A stretch of 64,000 nt of DNA, from positions 14,090,501 through 14,154,500 of the forward strand of contig OZ014411.1 of assembly GCA_963965975.1 (NCBI GenBank), read 5' to 3'. This DNA is from Xestospongia bergquistia (lineage: Eukaryota > Porifera > Demospongiae > Haplosclerida > Petrosiidae). This document shows, one piece after another, positions 11,039-21,500 of this stretch (positions are counted from its first letter, which is position 1; each line of letters opens with the position of its first letter). Both the position numbers and the translations under genes were made by a program. The notes beneath the pieces were generated by a model. The model ran no database searches and was not told the origin of the DNA. It saw only the letters and a list, made by a program, of their open reading frames with translations.

Positions 11039-11260
11039 TCAGGCTATTGTGATAATGTTTATACAGGTAAACATCATTGAGATGTATGTACATGACTGTT
11101 CTGTTTGTCTGTGTACATTTGTAGATGAGTCTGCTTTACTGTCACTAATATGCTTAGTATTCTTGTTGTTTGTCACATAATCTAAGGTGTATAATGAGGA
11201 CTTTCCATTTTTGTAGTCTGGTGTTGTCTCCCCTTCTTCTCTAAGCAAAGGGCAGACTAC
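11039..11260 (-). CDS. Unrecognised minus-strand frame conserved in both copies, copy 2
   Basis: This is the counterpart of 5877-6104. It starts LLREEGETTPDYKNGKSS and shares YTL.Y, NKN and SKADSS with copy 1, then diverges by frameshift at its end. Persistence of a ~50-codon shared frame despite many substitutions is mild evidence of past coding. Confidence 0.25.
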   Translation of the reverse strand, partial: VVCPLLREEGETTPDYKNGKSSLYTLDYVTNNKNTKHISDSKADSSTNVHRQTEQSCTYISMMFTCINIITIA

Positions 11261-11358
11261 TGTTCTGTTAAAAGTTTTTGTTCAGGTCAGTACACCATAT
11301 GAACAGCTGTACAGTTGTGTGTTTTTATAGCTTTGAGAATAGTATTTAATCGAAATGT

Positions 11359-11722
11359 GTCAACCAAACCTTCTAGCCATATTTTAGTTATGAATATTAT
11401 TATTCAGGTCAGTCTTCAAAAACTTGACACTAATGGTTATTTAGCATCTCTGTTATCTATTCTCACTGAGTCTGTCAACCAAACCTTCCAGCCATATTTT
11501 AGTTATGAATATTATTATTTCAGGTCAGTCTTCAAAAACATGACACTAATGGTTAATTAGCATCTCTGTTATCTATTCTCATGTGTCTTACAGAGTCTGT
11601 CAACCAAACCTTCCAGCCATATTTTAGTTATGAATATTATTATTTCAGGTCAGTCTTCAAAAACATGACACTAATGGTTACTTAGCATCTCTGTTATCTC
11701 TTCTTGTGTGTCTTACTGAGTC
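11359..11722 (+). repeat. Three ~115-125 bp tandem repeats in copy 2
   Basis: CAACCAAACCTTC starts at 11361, 11476 and 11601. Each unit includes CCATATTTTAGTTATGAAT, CAGGTCAGTCTTCAAAAA and CTCTGTTATCTATTC. Copy 1 has a single degenerate version, so the triplication arose after the 5.5-kb duplication. Confidence 0.8.
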
Positions 11723-11809
11723 TGTTATCTATTCCCATTCGTCTTGGTCACCTTATTCCAGTAACCCTAATATATAGGAAATGCCTTCACCTGTTATTGA
11801 TAGTGTTAT

Positions 11810-12618
11810 TATTATTAAAAGAATTTTTTTATTGTATATTTTCTTGGGAAATGTCTTTATACATTGATATAGTAACTTTTGATATTATAAATAAATTATA
11901 AAATTAATAGATGGTCTAAGTATTCAGTAAATTTATGTTAGGATCAATGACAACATTTTGTCAATGCTATTCCTTTTTCCTTGTATATCCCATTGTTTTC
12001 ATTAAGACAGCATTGGAACTTTTCCCATCATACTTAACCAATAATTAACCACAGATTAAACCAATACTTATAGTAGTTAAGCAAAGTCTATTGATACAAT
12101 GCAGTATTGCAATTTCAGCCATTTTCTTCCTGTTAGCTACTCATTATAATATTATACTTAGTATGGTATATCATTCTTAAACAAATTACGTCCTAACATT
12201 TTTTATTAAAAGGTTGCAAAGTTATAAATTACTCCCACAAGTCAGTTTCAAATGTGACACAGTAGGTGGTACATATGTGTCTGGGATGAATCTACAATAC
12301 AAGTCATTGATGAAGGATGACACGATAGATATTTTGACTTTGAAACTCCAGCTACTTGTAACCGCAGTTAATAGTTTAGTTTAGTACAATTTGACAATTA
12401 TACTTTCTTATTTTTGCAATTAATTTTGATAGCTGACTTTGAAAAAAATTAATTTGTTCTGACAAATGAATGTGATAATTATGACGTAAATTGTTAAGTG
12501 GGAAGCAAATTGCTAAATAAACATTTCACAAGCATATCACATATGTTCTGTTTATAGCTGACAGCATTTGTTGTTATAACATACACTTATAGTCATTTTA
12601 ACATAAACTTTTGTCATT
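11810..12618. other. AT-rich end of duplicated unit, copy 2
   Basis: This is collinear with 6420-7117. No gene is recognised. Confidence 0.4.
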
Positions 12619-12879
12619 TGGTAATATTCTGATATTTTAACGAATACTGTTGTTTGTTTCTCATCATCAACACAAATAGTGTGGACAACAATAATTTATC
12701 AACGTTGAATGAAAAAAAAACTAAAGAACCCATACTGTAGTTCTGTAGTGAAGTTAGTTAACCATGCTATCACTAGTGTTGAATACTTAGAATAAAATAG
12801 AGAATAGTATTGCATGAAGACTTCTATACTTTATGTAATTGATTGGAGGTGGTAGATGATGTTAAAACTAAGCGTTTTG

Positions 12880-13072
12880 CAACTGTAGACACTGTTGTTT
12901 TAGATTTAGAGCACAAGTACCGGCACCCCGCCGTAATGAAAAAATGTGATTGGCCACCTAGCGTTCTCTGTGGGGCGTGTCCATCTATTACACCGAAAAA
13001 GGTTGACGTACAGATGCAACGAAGTTTTGAGCAAGTAAAGAAACAGACGATAAACGTTGGAATACGTATAAC
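12880..13072 (+). promoter_or_regulatory. Candidate promoter and 5'UTR exon of the ankyrin-Roc-COR-Death gene
   Basis: This short stretch is clearly richer in G+C than its surroundings. It holds an inverted CCAAT motif (GTGATTGGCC, about 12946-12955), a GC-box-like TGGGGCGTGTC (about 12971-12981) and CACCCCGCCG. It ends with a strong donor, ATAAC then GTAAGT, at 13072/13073. The next good acceptor in an appropriate place is TTCTTTAG at 15494, ten bases before the ATG of the main gene. The segment is open in one frame from 12843 to 13079, but an in-frame stop lies just before it and no ATG starts it, so a non-coding first exon is preferred. This is inference. Confidence 0.4.
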
Positions 13073-14088
13073 GTAAGTTCAATAATTTAGGCTGTTATAA
13101 CATTTGTAGATCTGGTATGAAATAATTCAGTTGTGTATGATATCTGGTGTTGTCACCTCTTCGCTTGGTCAAGACGCAAAAAGCAATTGAAGTCTAACTC
13201 ACAAACGAAAATCTTCAAGCAGACATCGCATGTATTTAGAATCCCTAATATTCCTGTATCCTGTTAGGTTGACTAGTATTATAAGTCTCTTTTAACCACA
13301 GTAAGTTATAGTCCATCGATCAATGATTATGGTATAGTTTGGAATCAGAAATTATAAAATTCAAGCTCTCTAAGTTTTTCTATATCAACTTGGTACGTAG
13401 TACATTTTCCTTCTTTCCTTTGAGGATATTTTCAGGAAGATGTATAGCAATTCTTGATGCTTGCAGGAATCAACAATATCTGTTAATTGTGTTTATTTGC
13501 AATCAAGGTCATGATGGAGTCTGCACAGTCTTCTTTTTGGTATTATATATAGTTTCTGTGTTAGAATGAAATGTTGGTTTGTTTTAAGGTGATGCTTTGT
13601 TTTAATTGTGTGTCAGGCACATATGAAAGTATATTACTTAAAAGAAAATGTTTGAAATTTCTTTGTGCTATCGCTTAATGGAGTAACAACTACAACTATT
13701 GATATATATTAGTACGAAAGATGCTTTATTTATGCAAAAATTATGCTACATATGCTAATGATTATTTTATACTGGATAGACTAAAGAAAGAGATTAATGT
13801 CGCATTTTTCATTGAATTCGAATCAAGCCTTATATAACTGCTACAAAGTGATTTAAAGCATATATAATATGTCAGTGCACGAAAACATCATTTGACCCTC
13901 AAGTTTGCCATGTCTCCTACATATACAACGGCTTTGAATGAATGCTTGGCATTCTAGATTCTAAATACTTTTGAACTTAAAACTACATACTACAGACAAA
14001 CCTTTTTTTACCAAGTTTGAAAGTTGATACACAAAAACAGAGCTTTACTTTTGAAATTAAAAAAATGCCAGAAGGTGAAAACATACCC
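13073..14088 (+). other. Probable 5'UTR intron, first part
   Basis: No gene recognised. The plus-strand open stretch at 13339-13569 has no coding character. If the 5'UTR model is right, this is intronic up to the transposon at 14091. Confidence 0.3.
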
Positions 14089-14090
14089 TA

Positions 14091-14853
14091 TAGCGTAGCG
14101 GTTTTTTCGGGGGAGCAAAATTTTCGTGGATGTCAAAAATTTTGTTGGTTCGCGGTAAAAATTTCGTGGTGGAGCGATCTAATCTAAACCACACCCCTAT
14201 ACACGTGGTGTACAAATGGCGTACCTTGAAATTCAAGCCATGATACGAGACTACCACCAGTACAAAGGGATCTGGGAAGCTGGTTAAGTAAGCCTGAACT
14301 TGTTTGTCAAGCTTTTCACCAATAAGTAGTGGACGCCCCTTCTTCTTTTGTGGAAGCTCAGTGATGTTAATGTCACCATCACTCCCATCTCTTACTCTCT
14401 TCCTCAACTCCATGCAGCCTGTAAGCATTCCTCCTGTCCCTCACAGTGTTCTCCTTCAAATTTAAAAATCTCTGATGTAATAACGGACTGCAGCAACCAC
14501 ACCATGCTCAGCAGCTCTCTTTCCGATCATAGACTTCTGTTCAGGAGTGTACTTTGCATATTGGCCTCTCTTTTTGTTGTTCTGTGACTCTATAACAGAG
14601 CGAACTTCCGAGTTGGCAGCTGCAATCGATTTTGATGGTACAGATTGTGCTAAAGGGCCATGAGGATCCGGTAGGTTGTTCTTTTCCCTCTTGAAGTATC
14701 GAAATAAGGCCATGCTAAATCTAAGACTCGCTGTGCAACCACGTGTACGCATAATGGGCGTGGCACATTGCACTTAATTAATTGAAATATTTCGTGGTTT
14801 GCTTCTCAACCACGAAAACCACGAAAATTTTACCCCCTGAAAAAGACCCTCTA
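14091..14853 (-). mobile_element. Non-autonomous TA-flanked DNA transposon with inverted ends
   Basis: The ends are inverted copies: the left reads TAGCGTAGCGGTTTTTTC, GGGGG and AAAATTTTCGTGG, and the right end reverse-complemented reads TAGAGGGTCTTTTTCAG, GGGGG and AAAATTTTCGTGG. A TA dinucleotide flanks each end (14089-14090 and 14854-14855), consistent with the TA target duplication of the Tc1/mariner superfamily. Subterminal copies of CCACGAAA give additional small palindromes. The interior encodes a broken N-terminal transposase fragment on the minus strand but no DDE domain, so the 763-bp element cannot move by itself. Confidence 0.7.
14200..14773 (-). pseudogene. N-terminal fragment of a pogo-like transposase, frameshifted
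   Basis: On the minus strand a frame encodes KKRGQYAKYTPEQKSMIGKR and AAEHGVVAAVRYY, a helix-turn-helix-like segment. It stops at 14462. A second frame reads LKENTVRDRRNAYRLHG (about 14454-14404), and a third gives RKRVRDGSDGDINITELPQK then KKGRPLLIGEKLDKQVQAYL. The order 'KYTPE...IG..A..HG...A.R...-..TVR.....Y-..ITELP.K.RGRPLLLG..LD..VQ.Y' is a widespread motif series of pogo-like proteins in sponges and cnidarians. The catalytic part is absent. Family assignment is from memory of the motifs. Confidence 0.55.
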
Positions 14854-14855
14854 TA

Positions 14856-15494
14856 CGGTAAATAAAAAATTCAAATAAAGAGTTAAATATGATCTACACT
14901 CGCAAACTGCTAGGAACGTTAAAAGTCAAGGCCACATTCAATTTAGACTGATGATGCTCTAATTCTTTTGAATTCTGCAGAACAGCTTCTATTTCTTTCT
15001 ACAAGCAAGATATTTAGCATGCCAACAATAAACATAATACTATGTTCCTTTCATCTGCCTATACTAACCAGAATTTGAGTAGTGGAATCCGATTGATTGA
15101 CAGGAATGTAATCAATTGTAACCTTTGTGTACATCACGAAAGTGGAGGGTCTAAAATGTATTTTGTAACTGGTAAACTCACTGCTGTTTCATTTTTATGT
15201 GTGTTTGTTATGCTAGTTTGAACAATTCTCATATTATCATGTGTTTGTACTCTTTCTTAGATATAATCATATCTACTTACTGTCTACACATCTTATGCGT
15301 AATTAAACAAATTTTCTTTAATAGTGCTATGATAATGAATTAGTACTAAAATTACCATAGATTGTTTCCTGCATACAATTGCTAACCATATTAATAATTT
15401 ATTATTAATATTTTCCTAGTGATATTTTTGGGTATTGTTAACTACAGTAAGATAAACTTATTTAATCATCTTCATGTACATTAAATTTTCTTTA
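14856..15494. other. AT-rich DNA upstream of the start exon
   Basis: Probably intron (second part of the proposed 5'UTR intron). It ends with the acceptor TTTTCTTTAG at 15494. No other feature seen. Confidence 0.35.
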
Positions 15495-15504
15495 GAAATT
15501 TAAC

Positions 15505-15540
15505 ATGGCTACAAGACTGACTGAGGAAAAAAAGTTGATT
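15505..15540 (+). CDS. Coding exon 1: initiator exon, residues 1-12
   Basis: ATG opens MATRLTEEKKLI, followed by the perfect donor GTAAGT at 15541. An acceptor (TTTCTTTAG) ends at 15494, so the exon probably starts at 15495 with a nine- or ten-base 5'UTR tail. The peptide joins in frame to NDSLIECAKKGD of exon 2. No signal peptide, consistent with an intracellular protein. Confidence 0.65.
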
Positions 15541-18500
15541 GTAAGTTTACTGATTGGAAATTTAATTTTGTATAAACATTATGAGCATGAATACTCTATA
15601 CAGCTGGCTATAAAGCCCATAAGTGAGTTTGCATGAAAAATTGCAATATACATATACCCTGACCTACATGCATAATATATATGTAAGTTATGTGTACGTT
15701 TTATGATACTTAGTATAAATCACATTTAACTGCATTTCTGTGTCTAGTCCTCTTCATCAAATAAGGAAATGTGTTACTATTACACTCACAACAAAGTTGT
15801 TTAAGTATTTTAATAGACAACTGATGTCATATTGTAGGAGTAAGCAATTTGCTTCTACCTATTTTTACTCTAAATGAAATGTTTAAATGTTATGGTGTAT
15901 GACAAGGTCATCCAAAATACTGATCCATTTCAACAACTATTCAAGGTTTCATATTAATGATAGAAGTATGTGTAGGTTTATAGGTGTGAACATGGATGTG
16001 CTCTGTAAGTATAATCAATAGTCCTTTTTGCTTAAAACACAGAAATATGCAATCAATCAATCAATATTGAACATTACGTCACATCATGAAATCATTCCAG
16101 TCCAGACACATCAGTATTCTCTCTTGAATTCTATAGAAATATACCATATGTTTAGTTCTTTAGAAATTATACCACATTCTCTATTTTAATGATATATACT
16201 GAAACTTTAAATCTTAGCACAAGTTCTTGTAAACTGTCTGAAGTTCTTATCAAGTTTGAAGTCAAAGATTTAACCCATGGAATTACCCTACTCATTATAA
16301 TAATAAGGAGCATTTATTTTTTTGAAGATTTATGTTCTTGTAGGTTTAAAGATTTTTGGATTACAGTTAATAATTATACTTTTTATGAGACATTCCTCTT
16401 AGCTACTACTCTAGATCTTAGAATCATATGTGGCTTAATGTAGGAAAAGAGCACATACTGCATTAAAAAAGTTTGAACAAAAAATATCTTAACATGCTGC
16501 AAGATTCATAATATAATAAAATAATTTTTATAGCACATTTTGCAATTTTAAAAAAAATCTATGGAAGCTACATCCAATTCTACTTCACAACTTCATACTC
16601 TACGTGTTTGAATTTTTTCGAAAATATCCAATTCCAATTCTATTTTCTATTCTTCGATGGAATATTTAGCAACCAAATCCTGTATCACAACCCTAACCGG
16701 AAACATGTCACTTCGCTTCATTCTCAGCTTTAAGAGACAGCTCGCGATGCTCACGCTCCGCGCTTCACTTCATTGAGCTAGAATTGGAATTGCCTTTGGC
16801 TTCCTACGGAAGCCTCAGACGGACATTCCAATTCCTATTTCCATTTTTATATAACGGGGTTATACGGAGTTTTAATGTCCGTTCTCAGCTTACAATATAC
16901 TACAACCAAAGTCAGGGACCCAACCTAACTGGAAACATCTCCCTGACGCTCAATTCTAAGAGACGGCTCGTGGTACTCACGCTCTGTGTTTTATTAAGTA
17001 ACAAGAAAACCCTCACACATGCCAAAAATAGAATTAGGATTGAGAAATTGGACTCATCAACTGGATCGAATTTTTAAATACACCAAGGTTCGCGGAAGAA
17101 ATAAGAAAAAGGAATTGGAATGTCCGTCTGCGGTTTCCATAGGTTCTGTAAAAGTCCAATTATAGTCCGTCCAATTATAGTGTTTCCAAATATCAAAAAA
17201 AGAACGTATGGATTTTGGATACAGCGCTTCGTTGATTTTTAAGCTTTTACTGAACCTTCATAAATTTATGATTAGTCTATTTTAATCGTTACGCTTTTCT
17301 CTGAAAAAGGTAACACAGTTTTTAAGAAGCGATACTATTTTACACATCTGAGTTATTTCTTAAAAACTAGCTCACAAAAACAGCTTTACTAATACTCCAT
17401 TTTCTTTAATTTTGTGATGGTATTTAATCCAAAAAAGACCTATTTTCATCCGTGAACCTCCGTATTTCCTTCATCATAATTATAAAAGTATCATCATCAT
17501 GACTAATATGATTAATTAAAGCGTCATCACGTTCTTTGTAAATGAATAATGAACACTTAATAAAAAAAGTACTGTCACTTCCAGCTAAAGTAAGGAAGAA
17601 AAAAAATCTAAAAAAATATAAAAAGGGAACCAGATGGCAAGAACTCTTTATAACAACATAGAAATGTTAGTTAAAATGTTTGACCCTGTACTCTTAATAC
17701 GCATAAAGGTGTTTGAAAACATCCTAATTTAGAGCCACTCCCTCCAAAGCACTAGTAATTGTGTAGGTTCTACATGTATTTTAATTGATCTTATGTAATC
17801 TTATGTACTATGTCACTTGGTGACATGACTGAAAATCAGTTTGCCACTTGTAATCATGAATAATAACTACATAGAGCTACTATTATCATAGTCTGTTTTA
17901 CCTTTGACATTAGTAGCTGAAATATTGATGCATTTAAAAATAACCAATAAGTGTGATTTATTGTAGTATAGTAGCTAACTATTAACTAATAAAATATGGT
18001 TATTATCAGAGTTAATTTAATCCTTTTATTTCTTCCATGCATAGTAATTTTTATTTCAAACATTTTGAGTTTATGTCATATACATTTAGTGTTTTTTTTT
18101 TAACCATAGAATGACAGTCTAATTGAATGTGCTAAGAAAGGTGACTTGCCAGGAATAAACGTCGCTCTCACCAAAGGAGCTGATGTAAACAATACTGATT
18201 CGGTAAATTAGTTTTATTATTAAAACATAAACATTTACACTTTAAAATGAAGCAATCCATCTGGACATGTTTCCTTTTAATACAATTAATACTAGGGTTT
18301 GTTCTTAATGTTACAGATACCATCATTATGAATATTAATTAGCAGTGACAAAGATATACTTTTTGGACAAAAACATAATTCAATTCTTTCAATAGTGTGA
18401 ACCTGAATTCCCTATTTAATAGTTAACACATCAACAAATTGACTGTTGTGATTTTTATTAAACTCAAGATATTTGATTAAGCTTTCCAAGATCTCAAAAA

Positions 18501-21500
18501 TATTGACTTATATATATTCAATTCTTGTTCTAAAACTTTTAAAGGCATTCAGGGTCCATCTCTGAAGGGATTGGTAGAACTTTTCTCTAAGAAACACTTT
18601 AAATAGTATAGTTATAGTATTTCCTTGTGATTTTAGGAGCTAGTGAACCAATTTCAAGATGATGTAACTCCTTTGTATAGATAAACTTGCATAAAGCTTC
18701 CATTAATTTCTTTTGACGTTTTCTTGATTTTAATCTATTTTCATCATGGAAATCTTTGTGTGAATTGAAAAACTCAACATTAAACTTTTGGTGAAATGAA
18801 TCTTGCTAACTGTACAAAGCACCTTCTTGTAGTTTCAACAGCTAGTGAATCTTAATAAACATTATACTTTGATATACATCATTAGATTCTTGGTGTTTGA
18901 AAATTAGCCTTAGTATGTACTTTGATAATACAATAATAACATAATTCAGTATCCTGTAACCTTAAAGCATTTTGTCACTTTTTTCAGTGTTTAATGTATA
19001 AAACCAAGTAACTGAGGCAGTTTGGCTATCAAGACTTTAACAAACAAGGAAGATGTGTAACTAGACAGTTTTTAAGCTACCCATTGATGTTCTTTTGTAC
19101 TCTTTGAATTAACTGCATAAACCTATAATAGAAAAACTATTGAGCATTTCATTTGATAAATTATCCAAAAATTTGAAGCACACTAATGATTTTTTTTACT
19201 TTAGATAGAGCATAGTATATTCATACTTGATTGACATGGGGCAAATAATATACGTTATAGAATTGTAAGATGCATTATATTTACTGGAAACTCAATATAC
19301 ATTCAAATTAATATGATCCATCTATTTTAATTGTCTGACATTATCTCACATGCTCTCAAATATACATTACAAACGTTGTGTATTAAAAATCCTAAGAGGT
19401 TGTTTTGCTGAATGTGAGTTGATATGCAAACATGTAAAATGTATCAAGAGTGAAAGAACTGATTTGAATTCGAATTGATTATATAAAAATGAAACAACAG
19501 TTATATCAGAAGACTATAATATAAGTACAGGTTAAGTCTCACAGATTTCACTTATGGACTACAATATTTCATTCTTCATTGTTTTTCCATGCAGTAGCTA
19601 ATGAAACATAAGTAATGTACCTCTTTAGAATAAAATTAAAAAAATGAGGTATTCATTGTCACTGTCAAATAACTTCATAATTTTGTATATTGTTGGTACA
19701 ATAATGAAGGAGCAATTGTACAGAGTGACTTGAACTGATTATAGAACCTCTAAATTTAGTGAAATGATCTGTGCCTCATAGGAACAGGTTCCTTCAAGGT
19801 TTCTTTATGATGTTGTAGATAGTGACAGGTTGTCAGTTGTTAATAGTAATTATTAATTGATTCTTTCATTCCTTTCATTGAAGTGGCACATTTCTGTTGT
19901 GTTAGTTTTCTTAAGTGTTGTTATTGTGATAGCTGCAGATATTGTTCAAACTTCTTTTTTTGTTTATGTTATTTCATTGATATTAAAGCTGAGTGATGAC
20001 TATAATTATCTGTCTTGGTATTAAATCTTTAATTTTAAGAAATATTGCAGTATAAGAAAGTGACTTTCCTCTTATAAATTGTAATACTTTGAAGAATGTT
20101 TAATGTTTTCATGTTTGATTTAATACAAATCTAAAAATCTTCTAGTCCAGCTGAACTATTATCAAACAATGCAATAACTAAATATACTTCCTGTCATTTA
20201 TAGAGGCCATTTGTATTAAAACTTAAATGAGGCCGTATTTAAAAATTACAATAAGCTGCATGATATTGAATAATTTAAGTGTTGATATGATTACAGTACG
20301 TCAGCTTTACTTGGCATACTTATTACTATTTCCATAATTTAAAAGATTGTCTTTTTAAAAGTATCAACTCTTATTTACTTGTGAATAACAAATTGGGTAA
20401 GTCATATTGAAGTACAGATATGACAATAGCTTAAAAGACACGTGTTATATTTTTGTTTGATGCTTTACTGTTTACTTTGCAGCTTGTTTACAAATCTCTT
20501 AGATTACACTGTACATGTATGTAGTTCAAACCATCTCATATTGTTCATCTTCATTGAATTAGTGGTAATACATGTACAAACACTTATTCAAAAAGTTACT
20601 AAGTAATAATAGATCTAGTCATATCATATATGTACTACATGGTGTAGATATAGACAATGTGTAGATATATTATATTAATCATAACAATTAAAGTTTACAA
20701 TTAAAGATTAGCTACTTTTAAGTACTCTGTGTAGTGGTCTAATTTGACAGTTAATATTTTGTTTGTTATTACAATAGGTTGGATGGGCAGCCCTTCATTA
20801 TGCAAGTTATGAAGGACATACAGACATTGTTGAAATATTAGTCAATCATAATGTTGACATAAATATTGTTACTAAGGTAATTCAGATCACAAGAATGAGT
20901 GTGTTTCACTGTAGTGTTTTAAGCTGTGTGAATGAATAGATATTAACTACTAAGAAAAGATAGCATAGACATTATGATATAAAAAAAGACAGAGAAATTA
21001 AAAAGGTCAAAGTAGTAATGCCAGTATGAACATTTGTACATAGTAGCTGTATTTGGGTTGTTTAGCTTAAGAAAAAAGTTATAGCTATTGGAAATACATC
21101 TCTCCTTATTTTTCATCATGTTTACCATAAAAATTTAATGCATCTCTATACACATTAACATCAATTATATGTAGTATAAGAAAGACAGGCACTAAAAATA
21201 TTAAAGTAACAATACTTGAAAACATGTTTTATCCTTTCTGTAATTATGATGCTGTTATAACTTATGATCTGAATGTGTTTTTTACAATATAATAGGAGGT
21301 AAGTGTGATGTAATATAGTATAAATTCTAAGTATATTTAAATCCAATGTAATCCATTTTATTTACTCTATTGCTTTTCTTTCCATACATATGATGCTGTT
21401 ATTACTTGTGATCCGAACCTGTCCTTTACATTATAATAGTCTGTAAGTGTTGTTGAAATATAGTATAAATTCTAAGTATATTTAAATCCAATGTATTCCT

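Larger units (their letters stand above)
7118..12618 (+). repeat. Tandem duplication, copy 2 (~5.5 kb unit)
   Basis: This is the second copy of the 1650-7117 unit. The end of both copies is recognisable by the shared GACAGCATTT...TTATAACATACA and ACATAAACTT segments (about 7050-7105 and 12560-12612). After 12618 there is no further match. It carries its own lesions (second zinc-binding Cys lost, a 2-nt deletion near 8175) and private changes such as a threefold ~120-bp repeat. Confidence 0.85.

Noticed and set aside
12843-13076. 77-codon plus-strand frame as a protein
   Set aside because: It has no ATG start and a stop directly upstream, and is not recognised. The donor at 13073 and promoter-like motifs fit a 5'UTR exon better, though a coding exon is not excluded.
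16784-17077. 97-codon plus-strand frame
   Set aside because: It runs through the composite foldback repeat; the direct repeats inside it are not preserved as protein.
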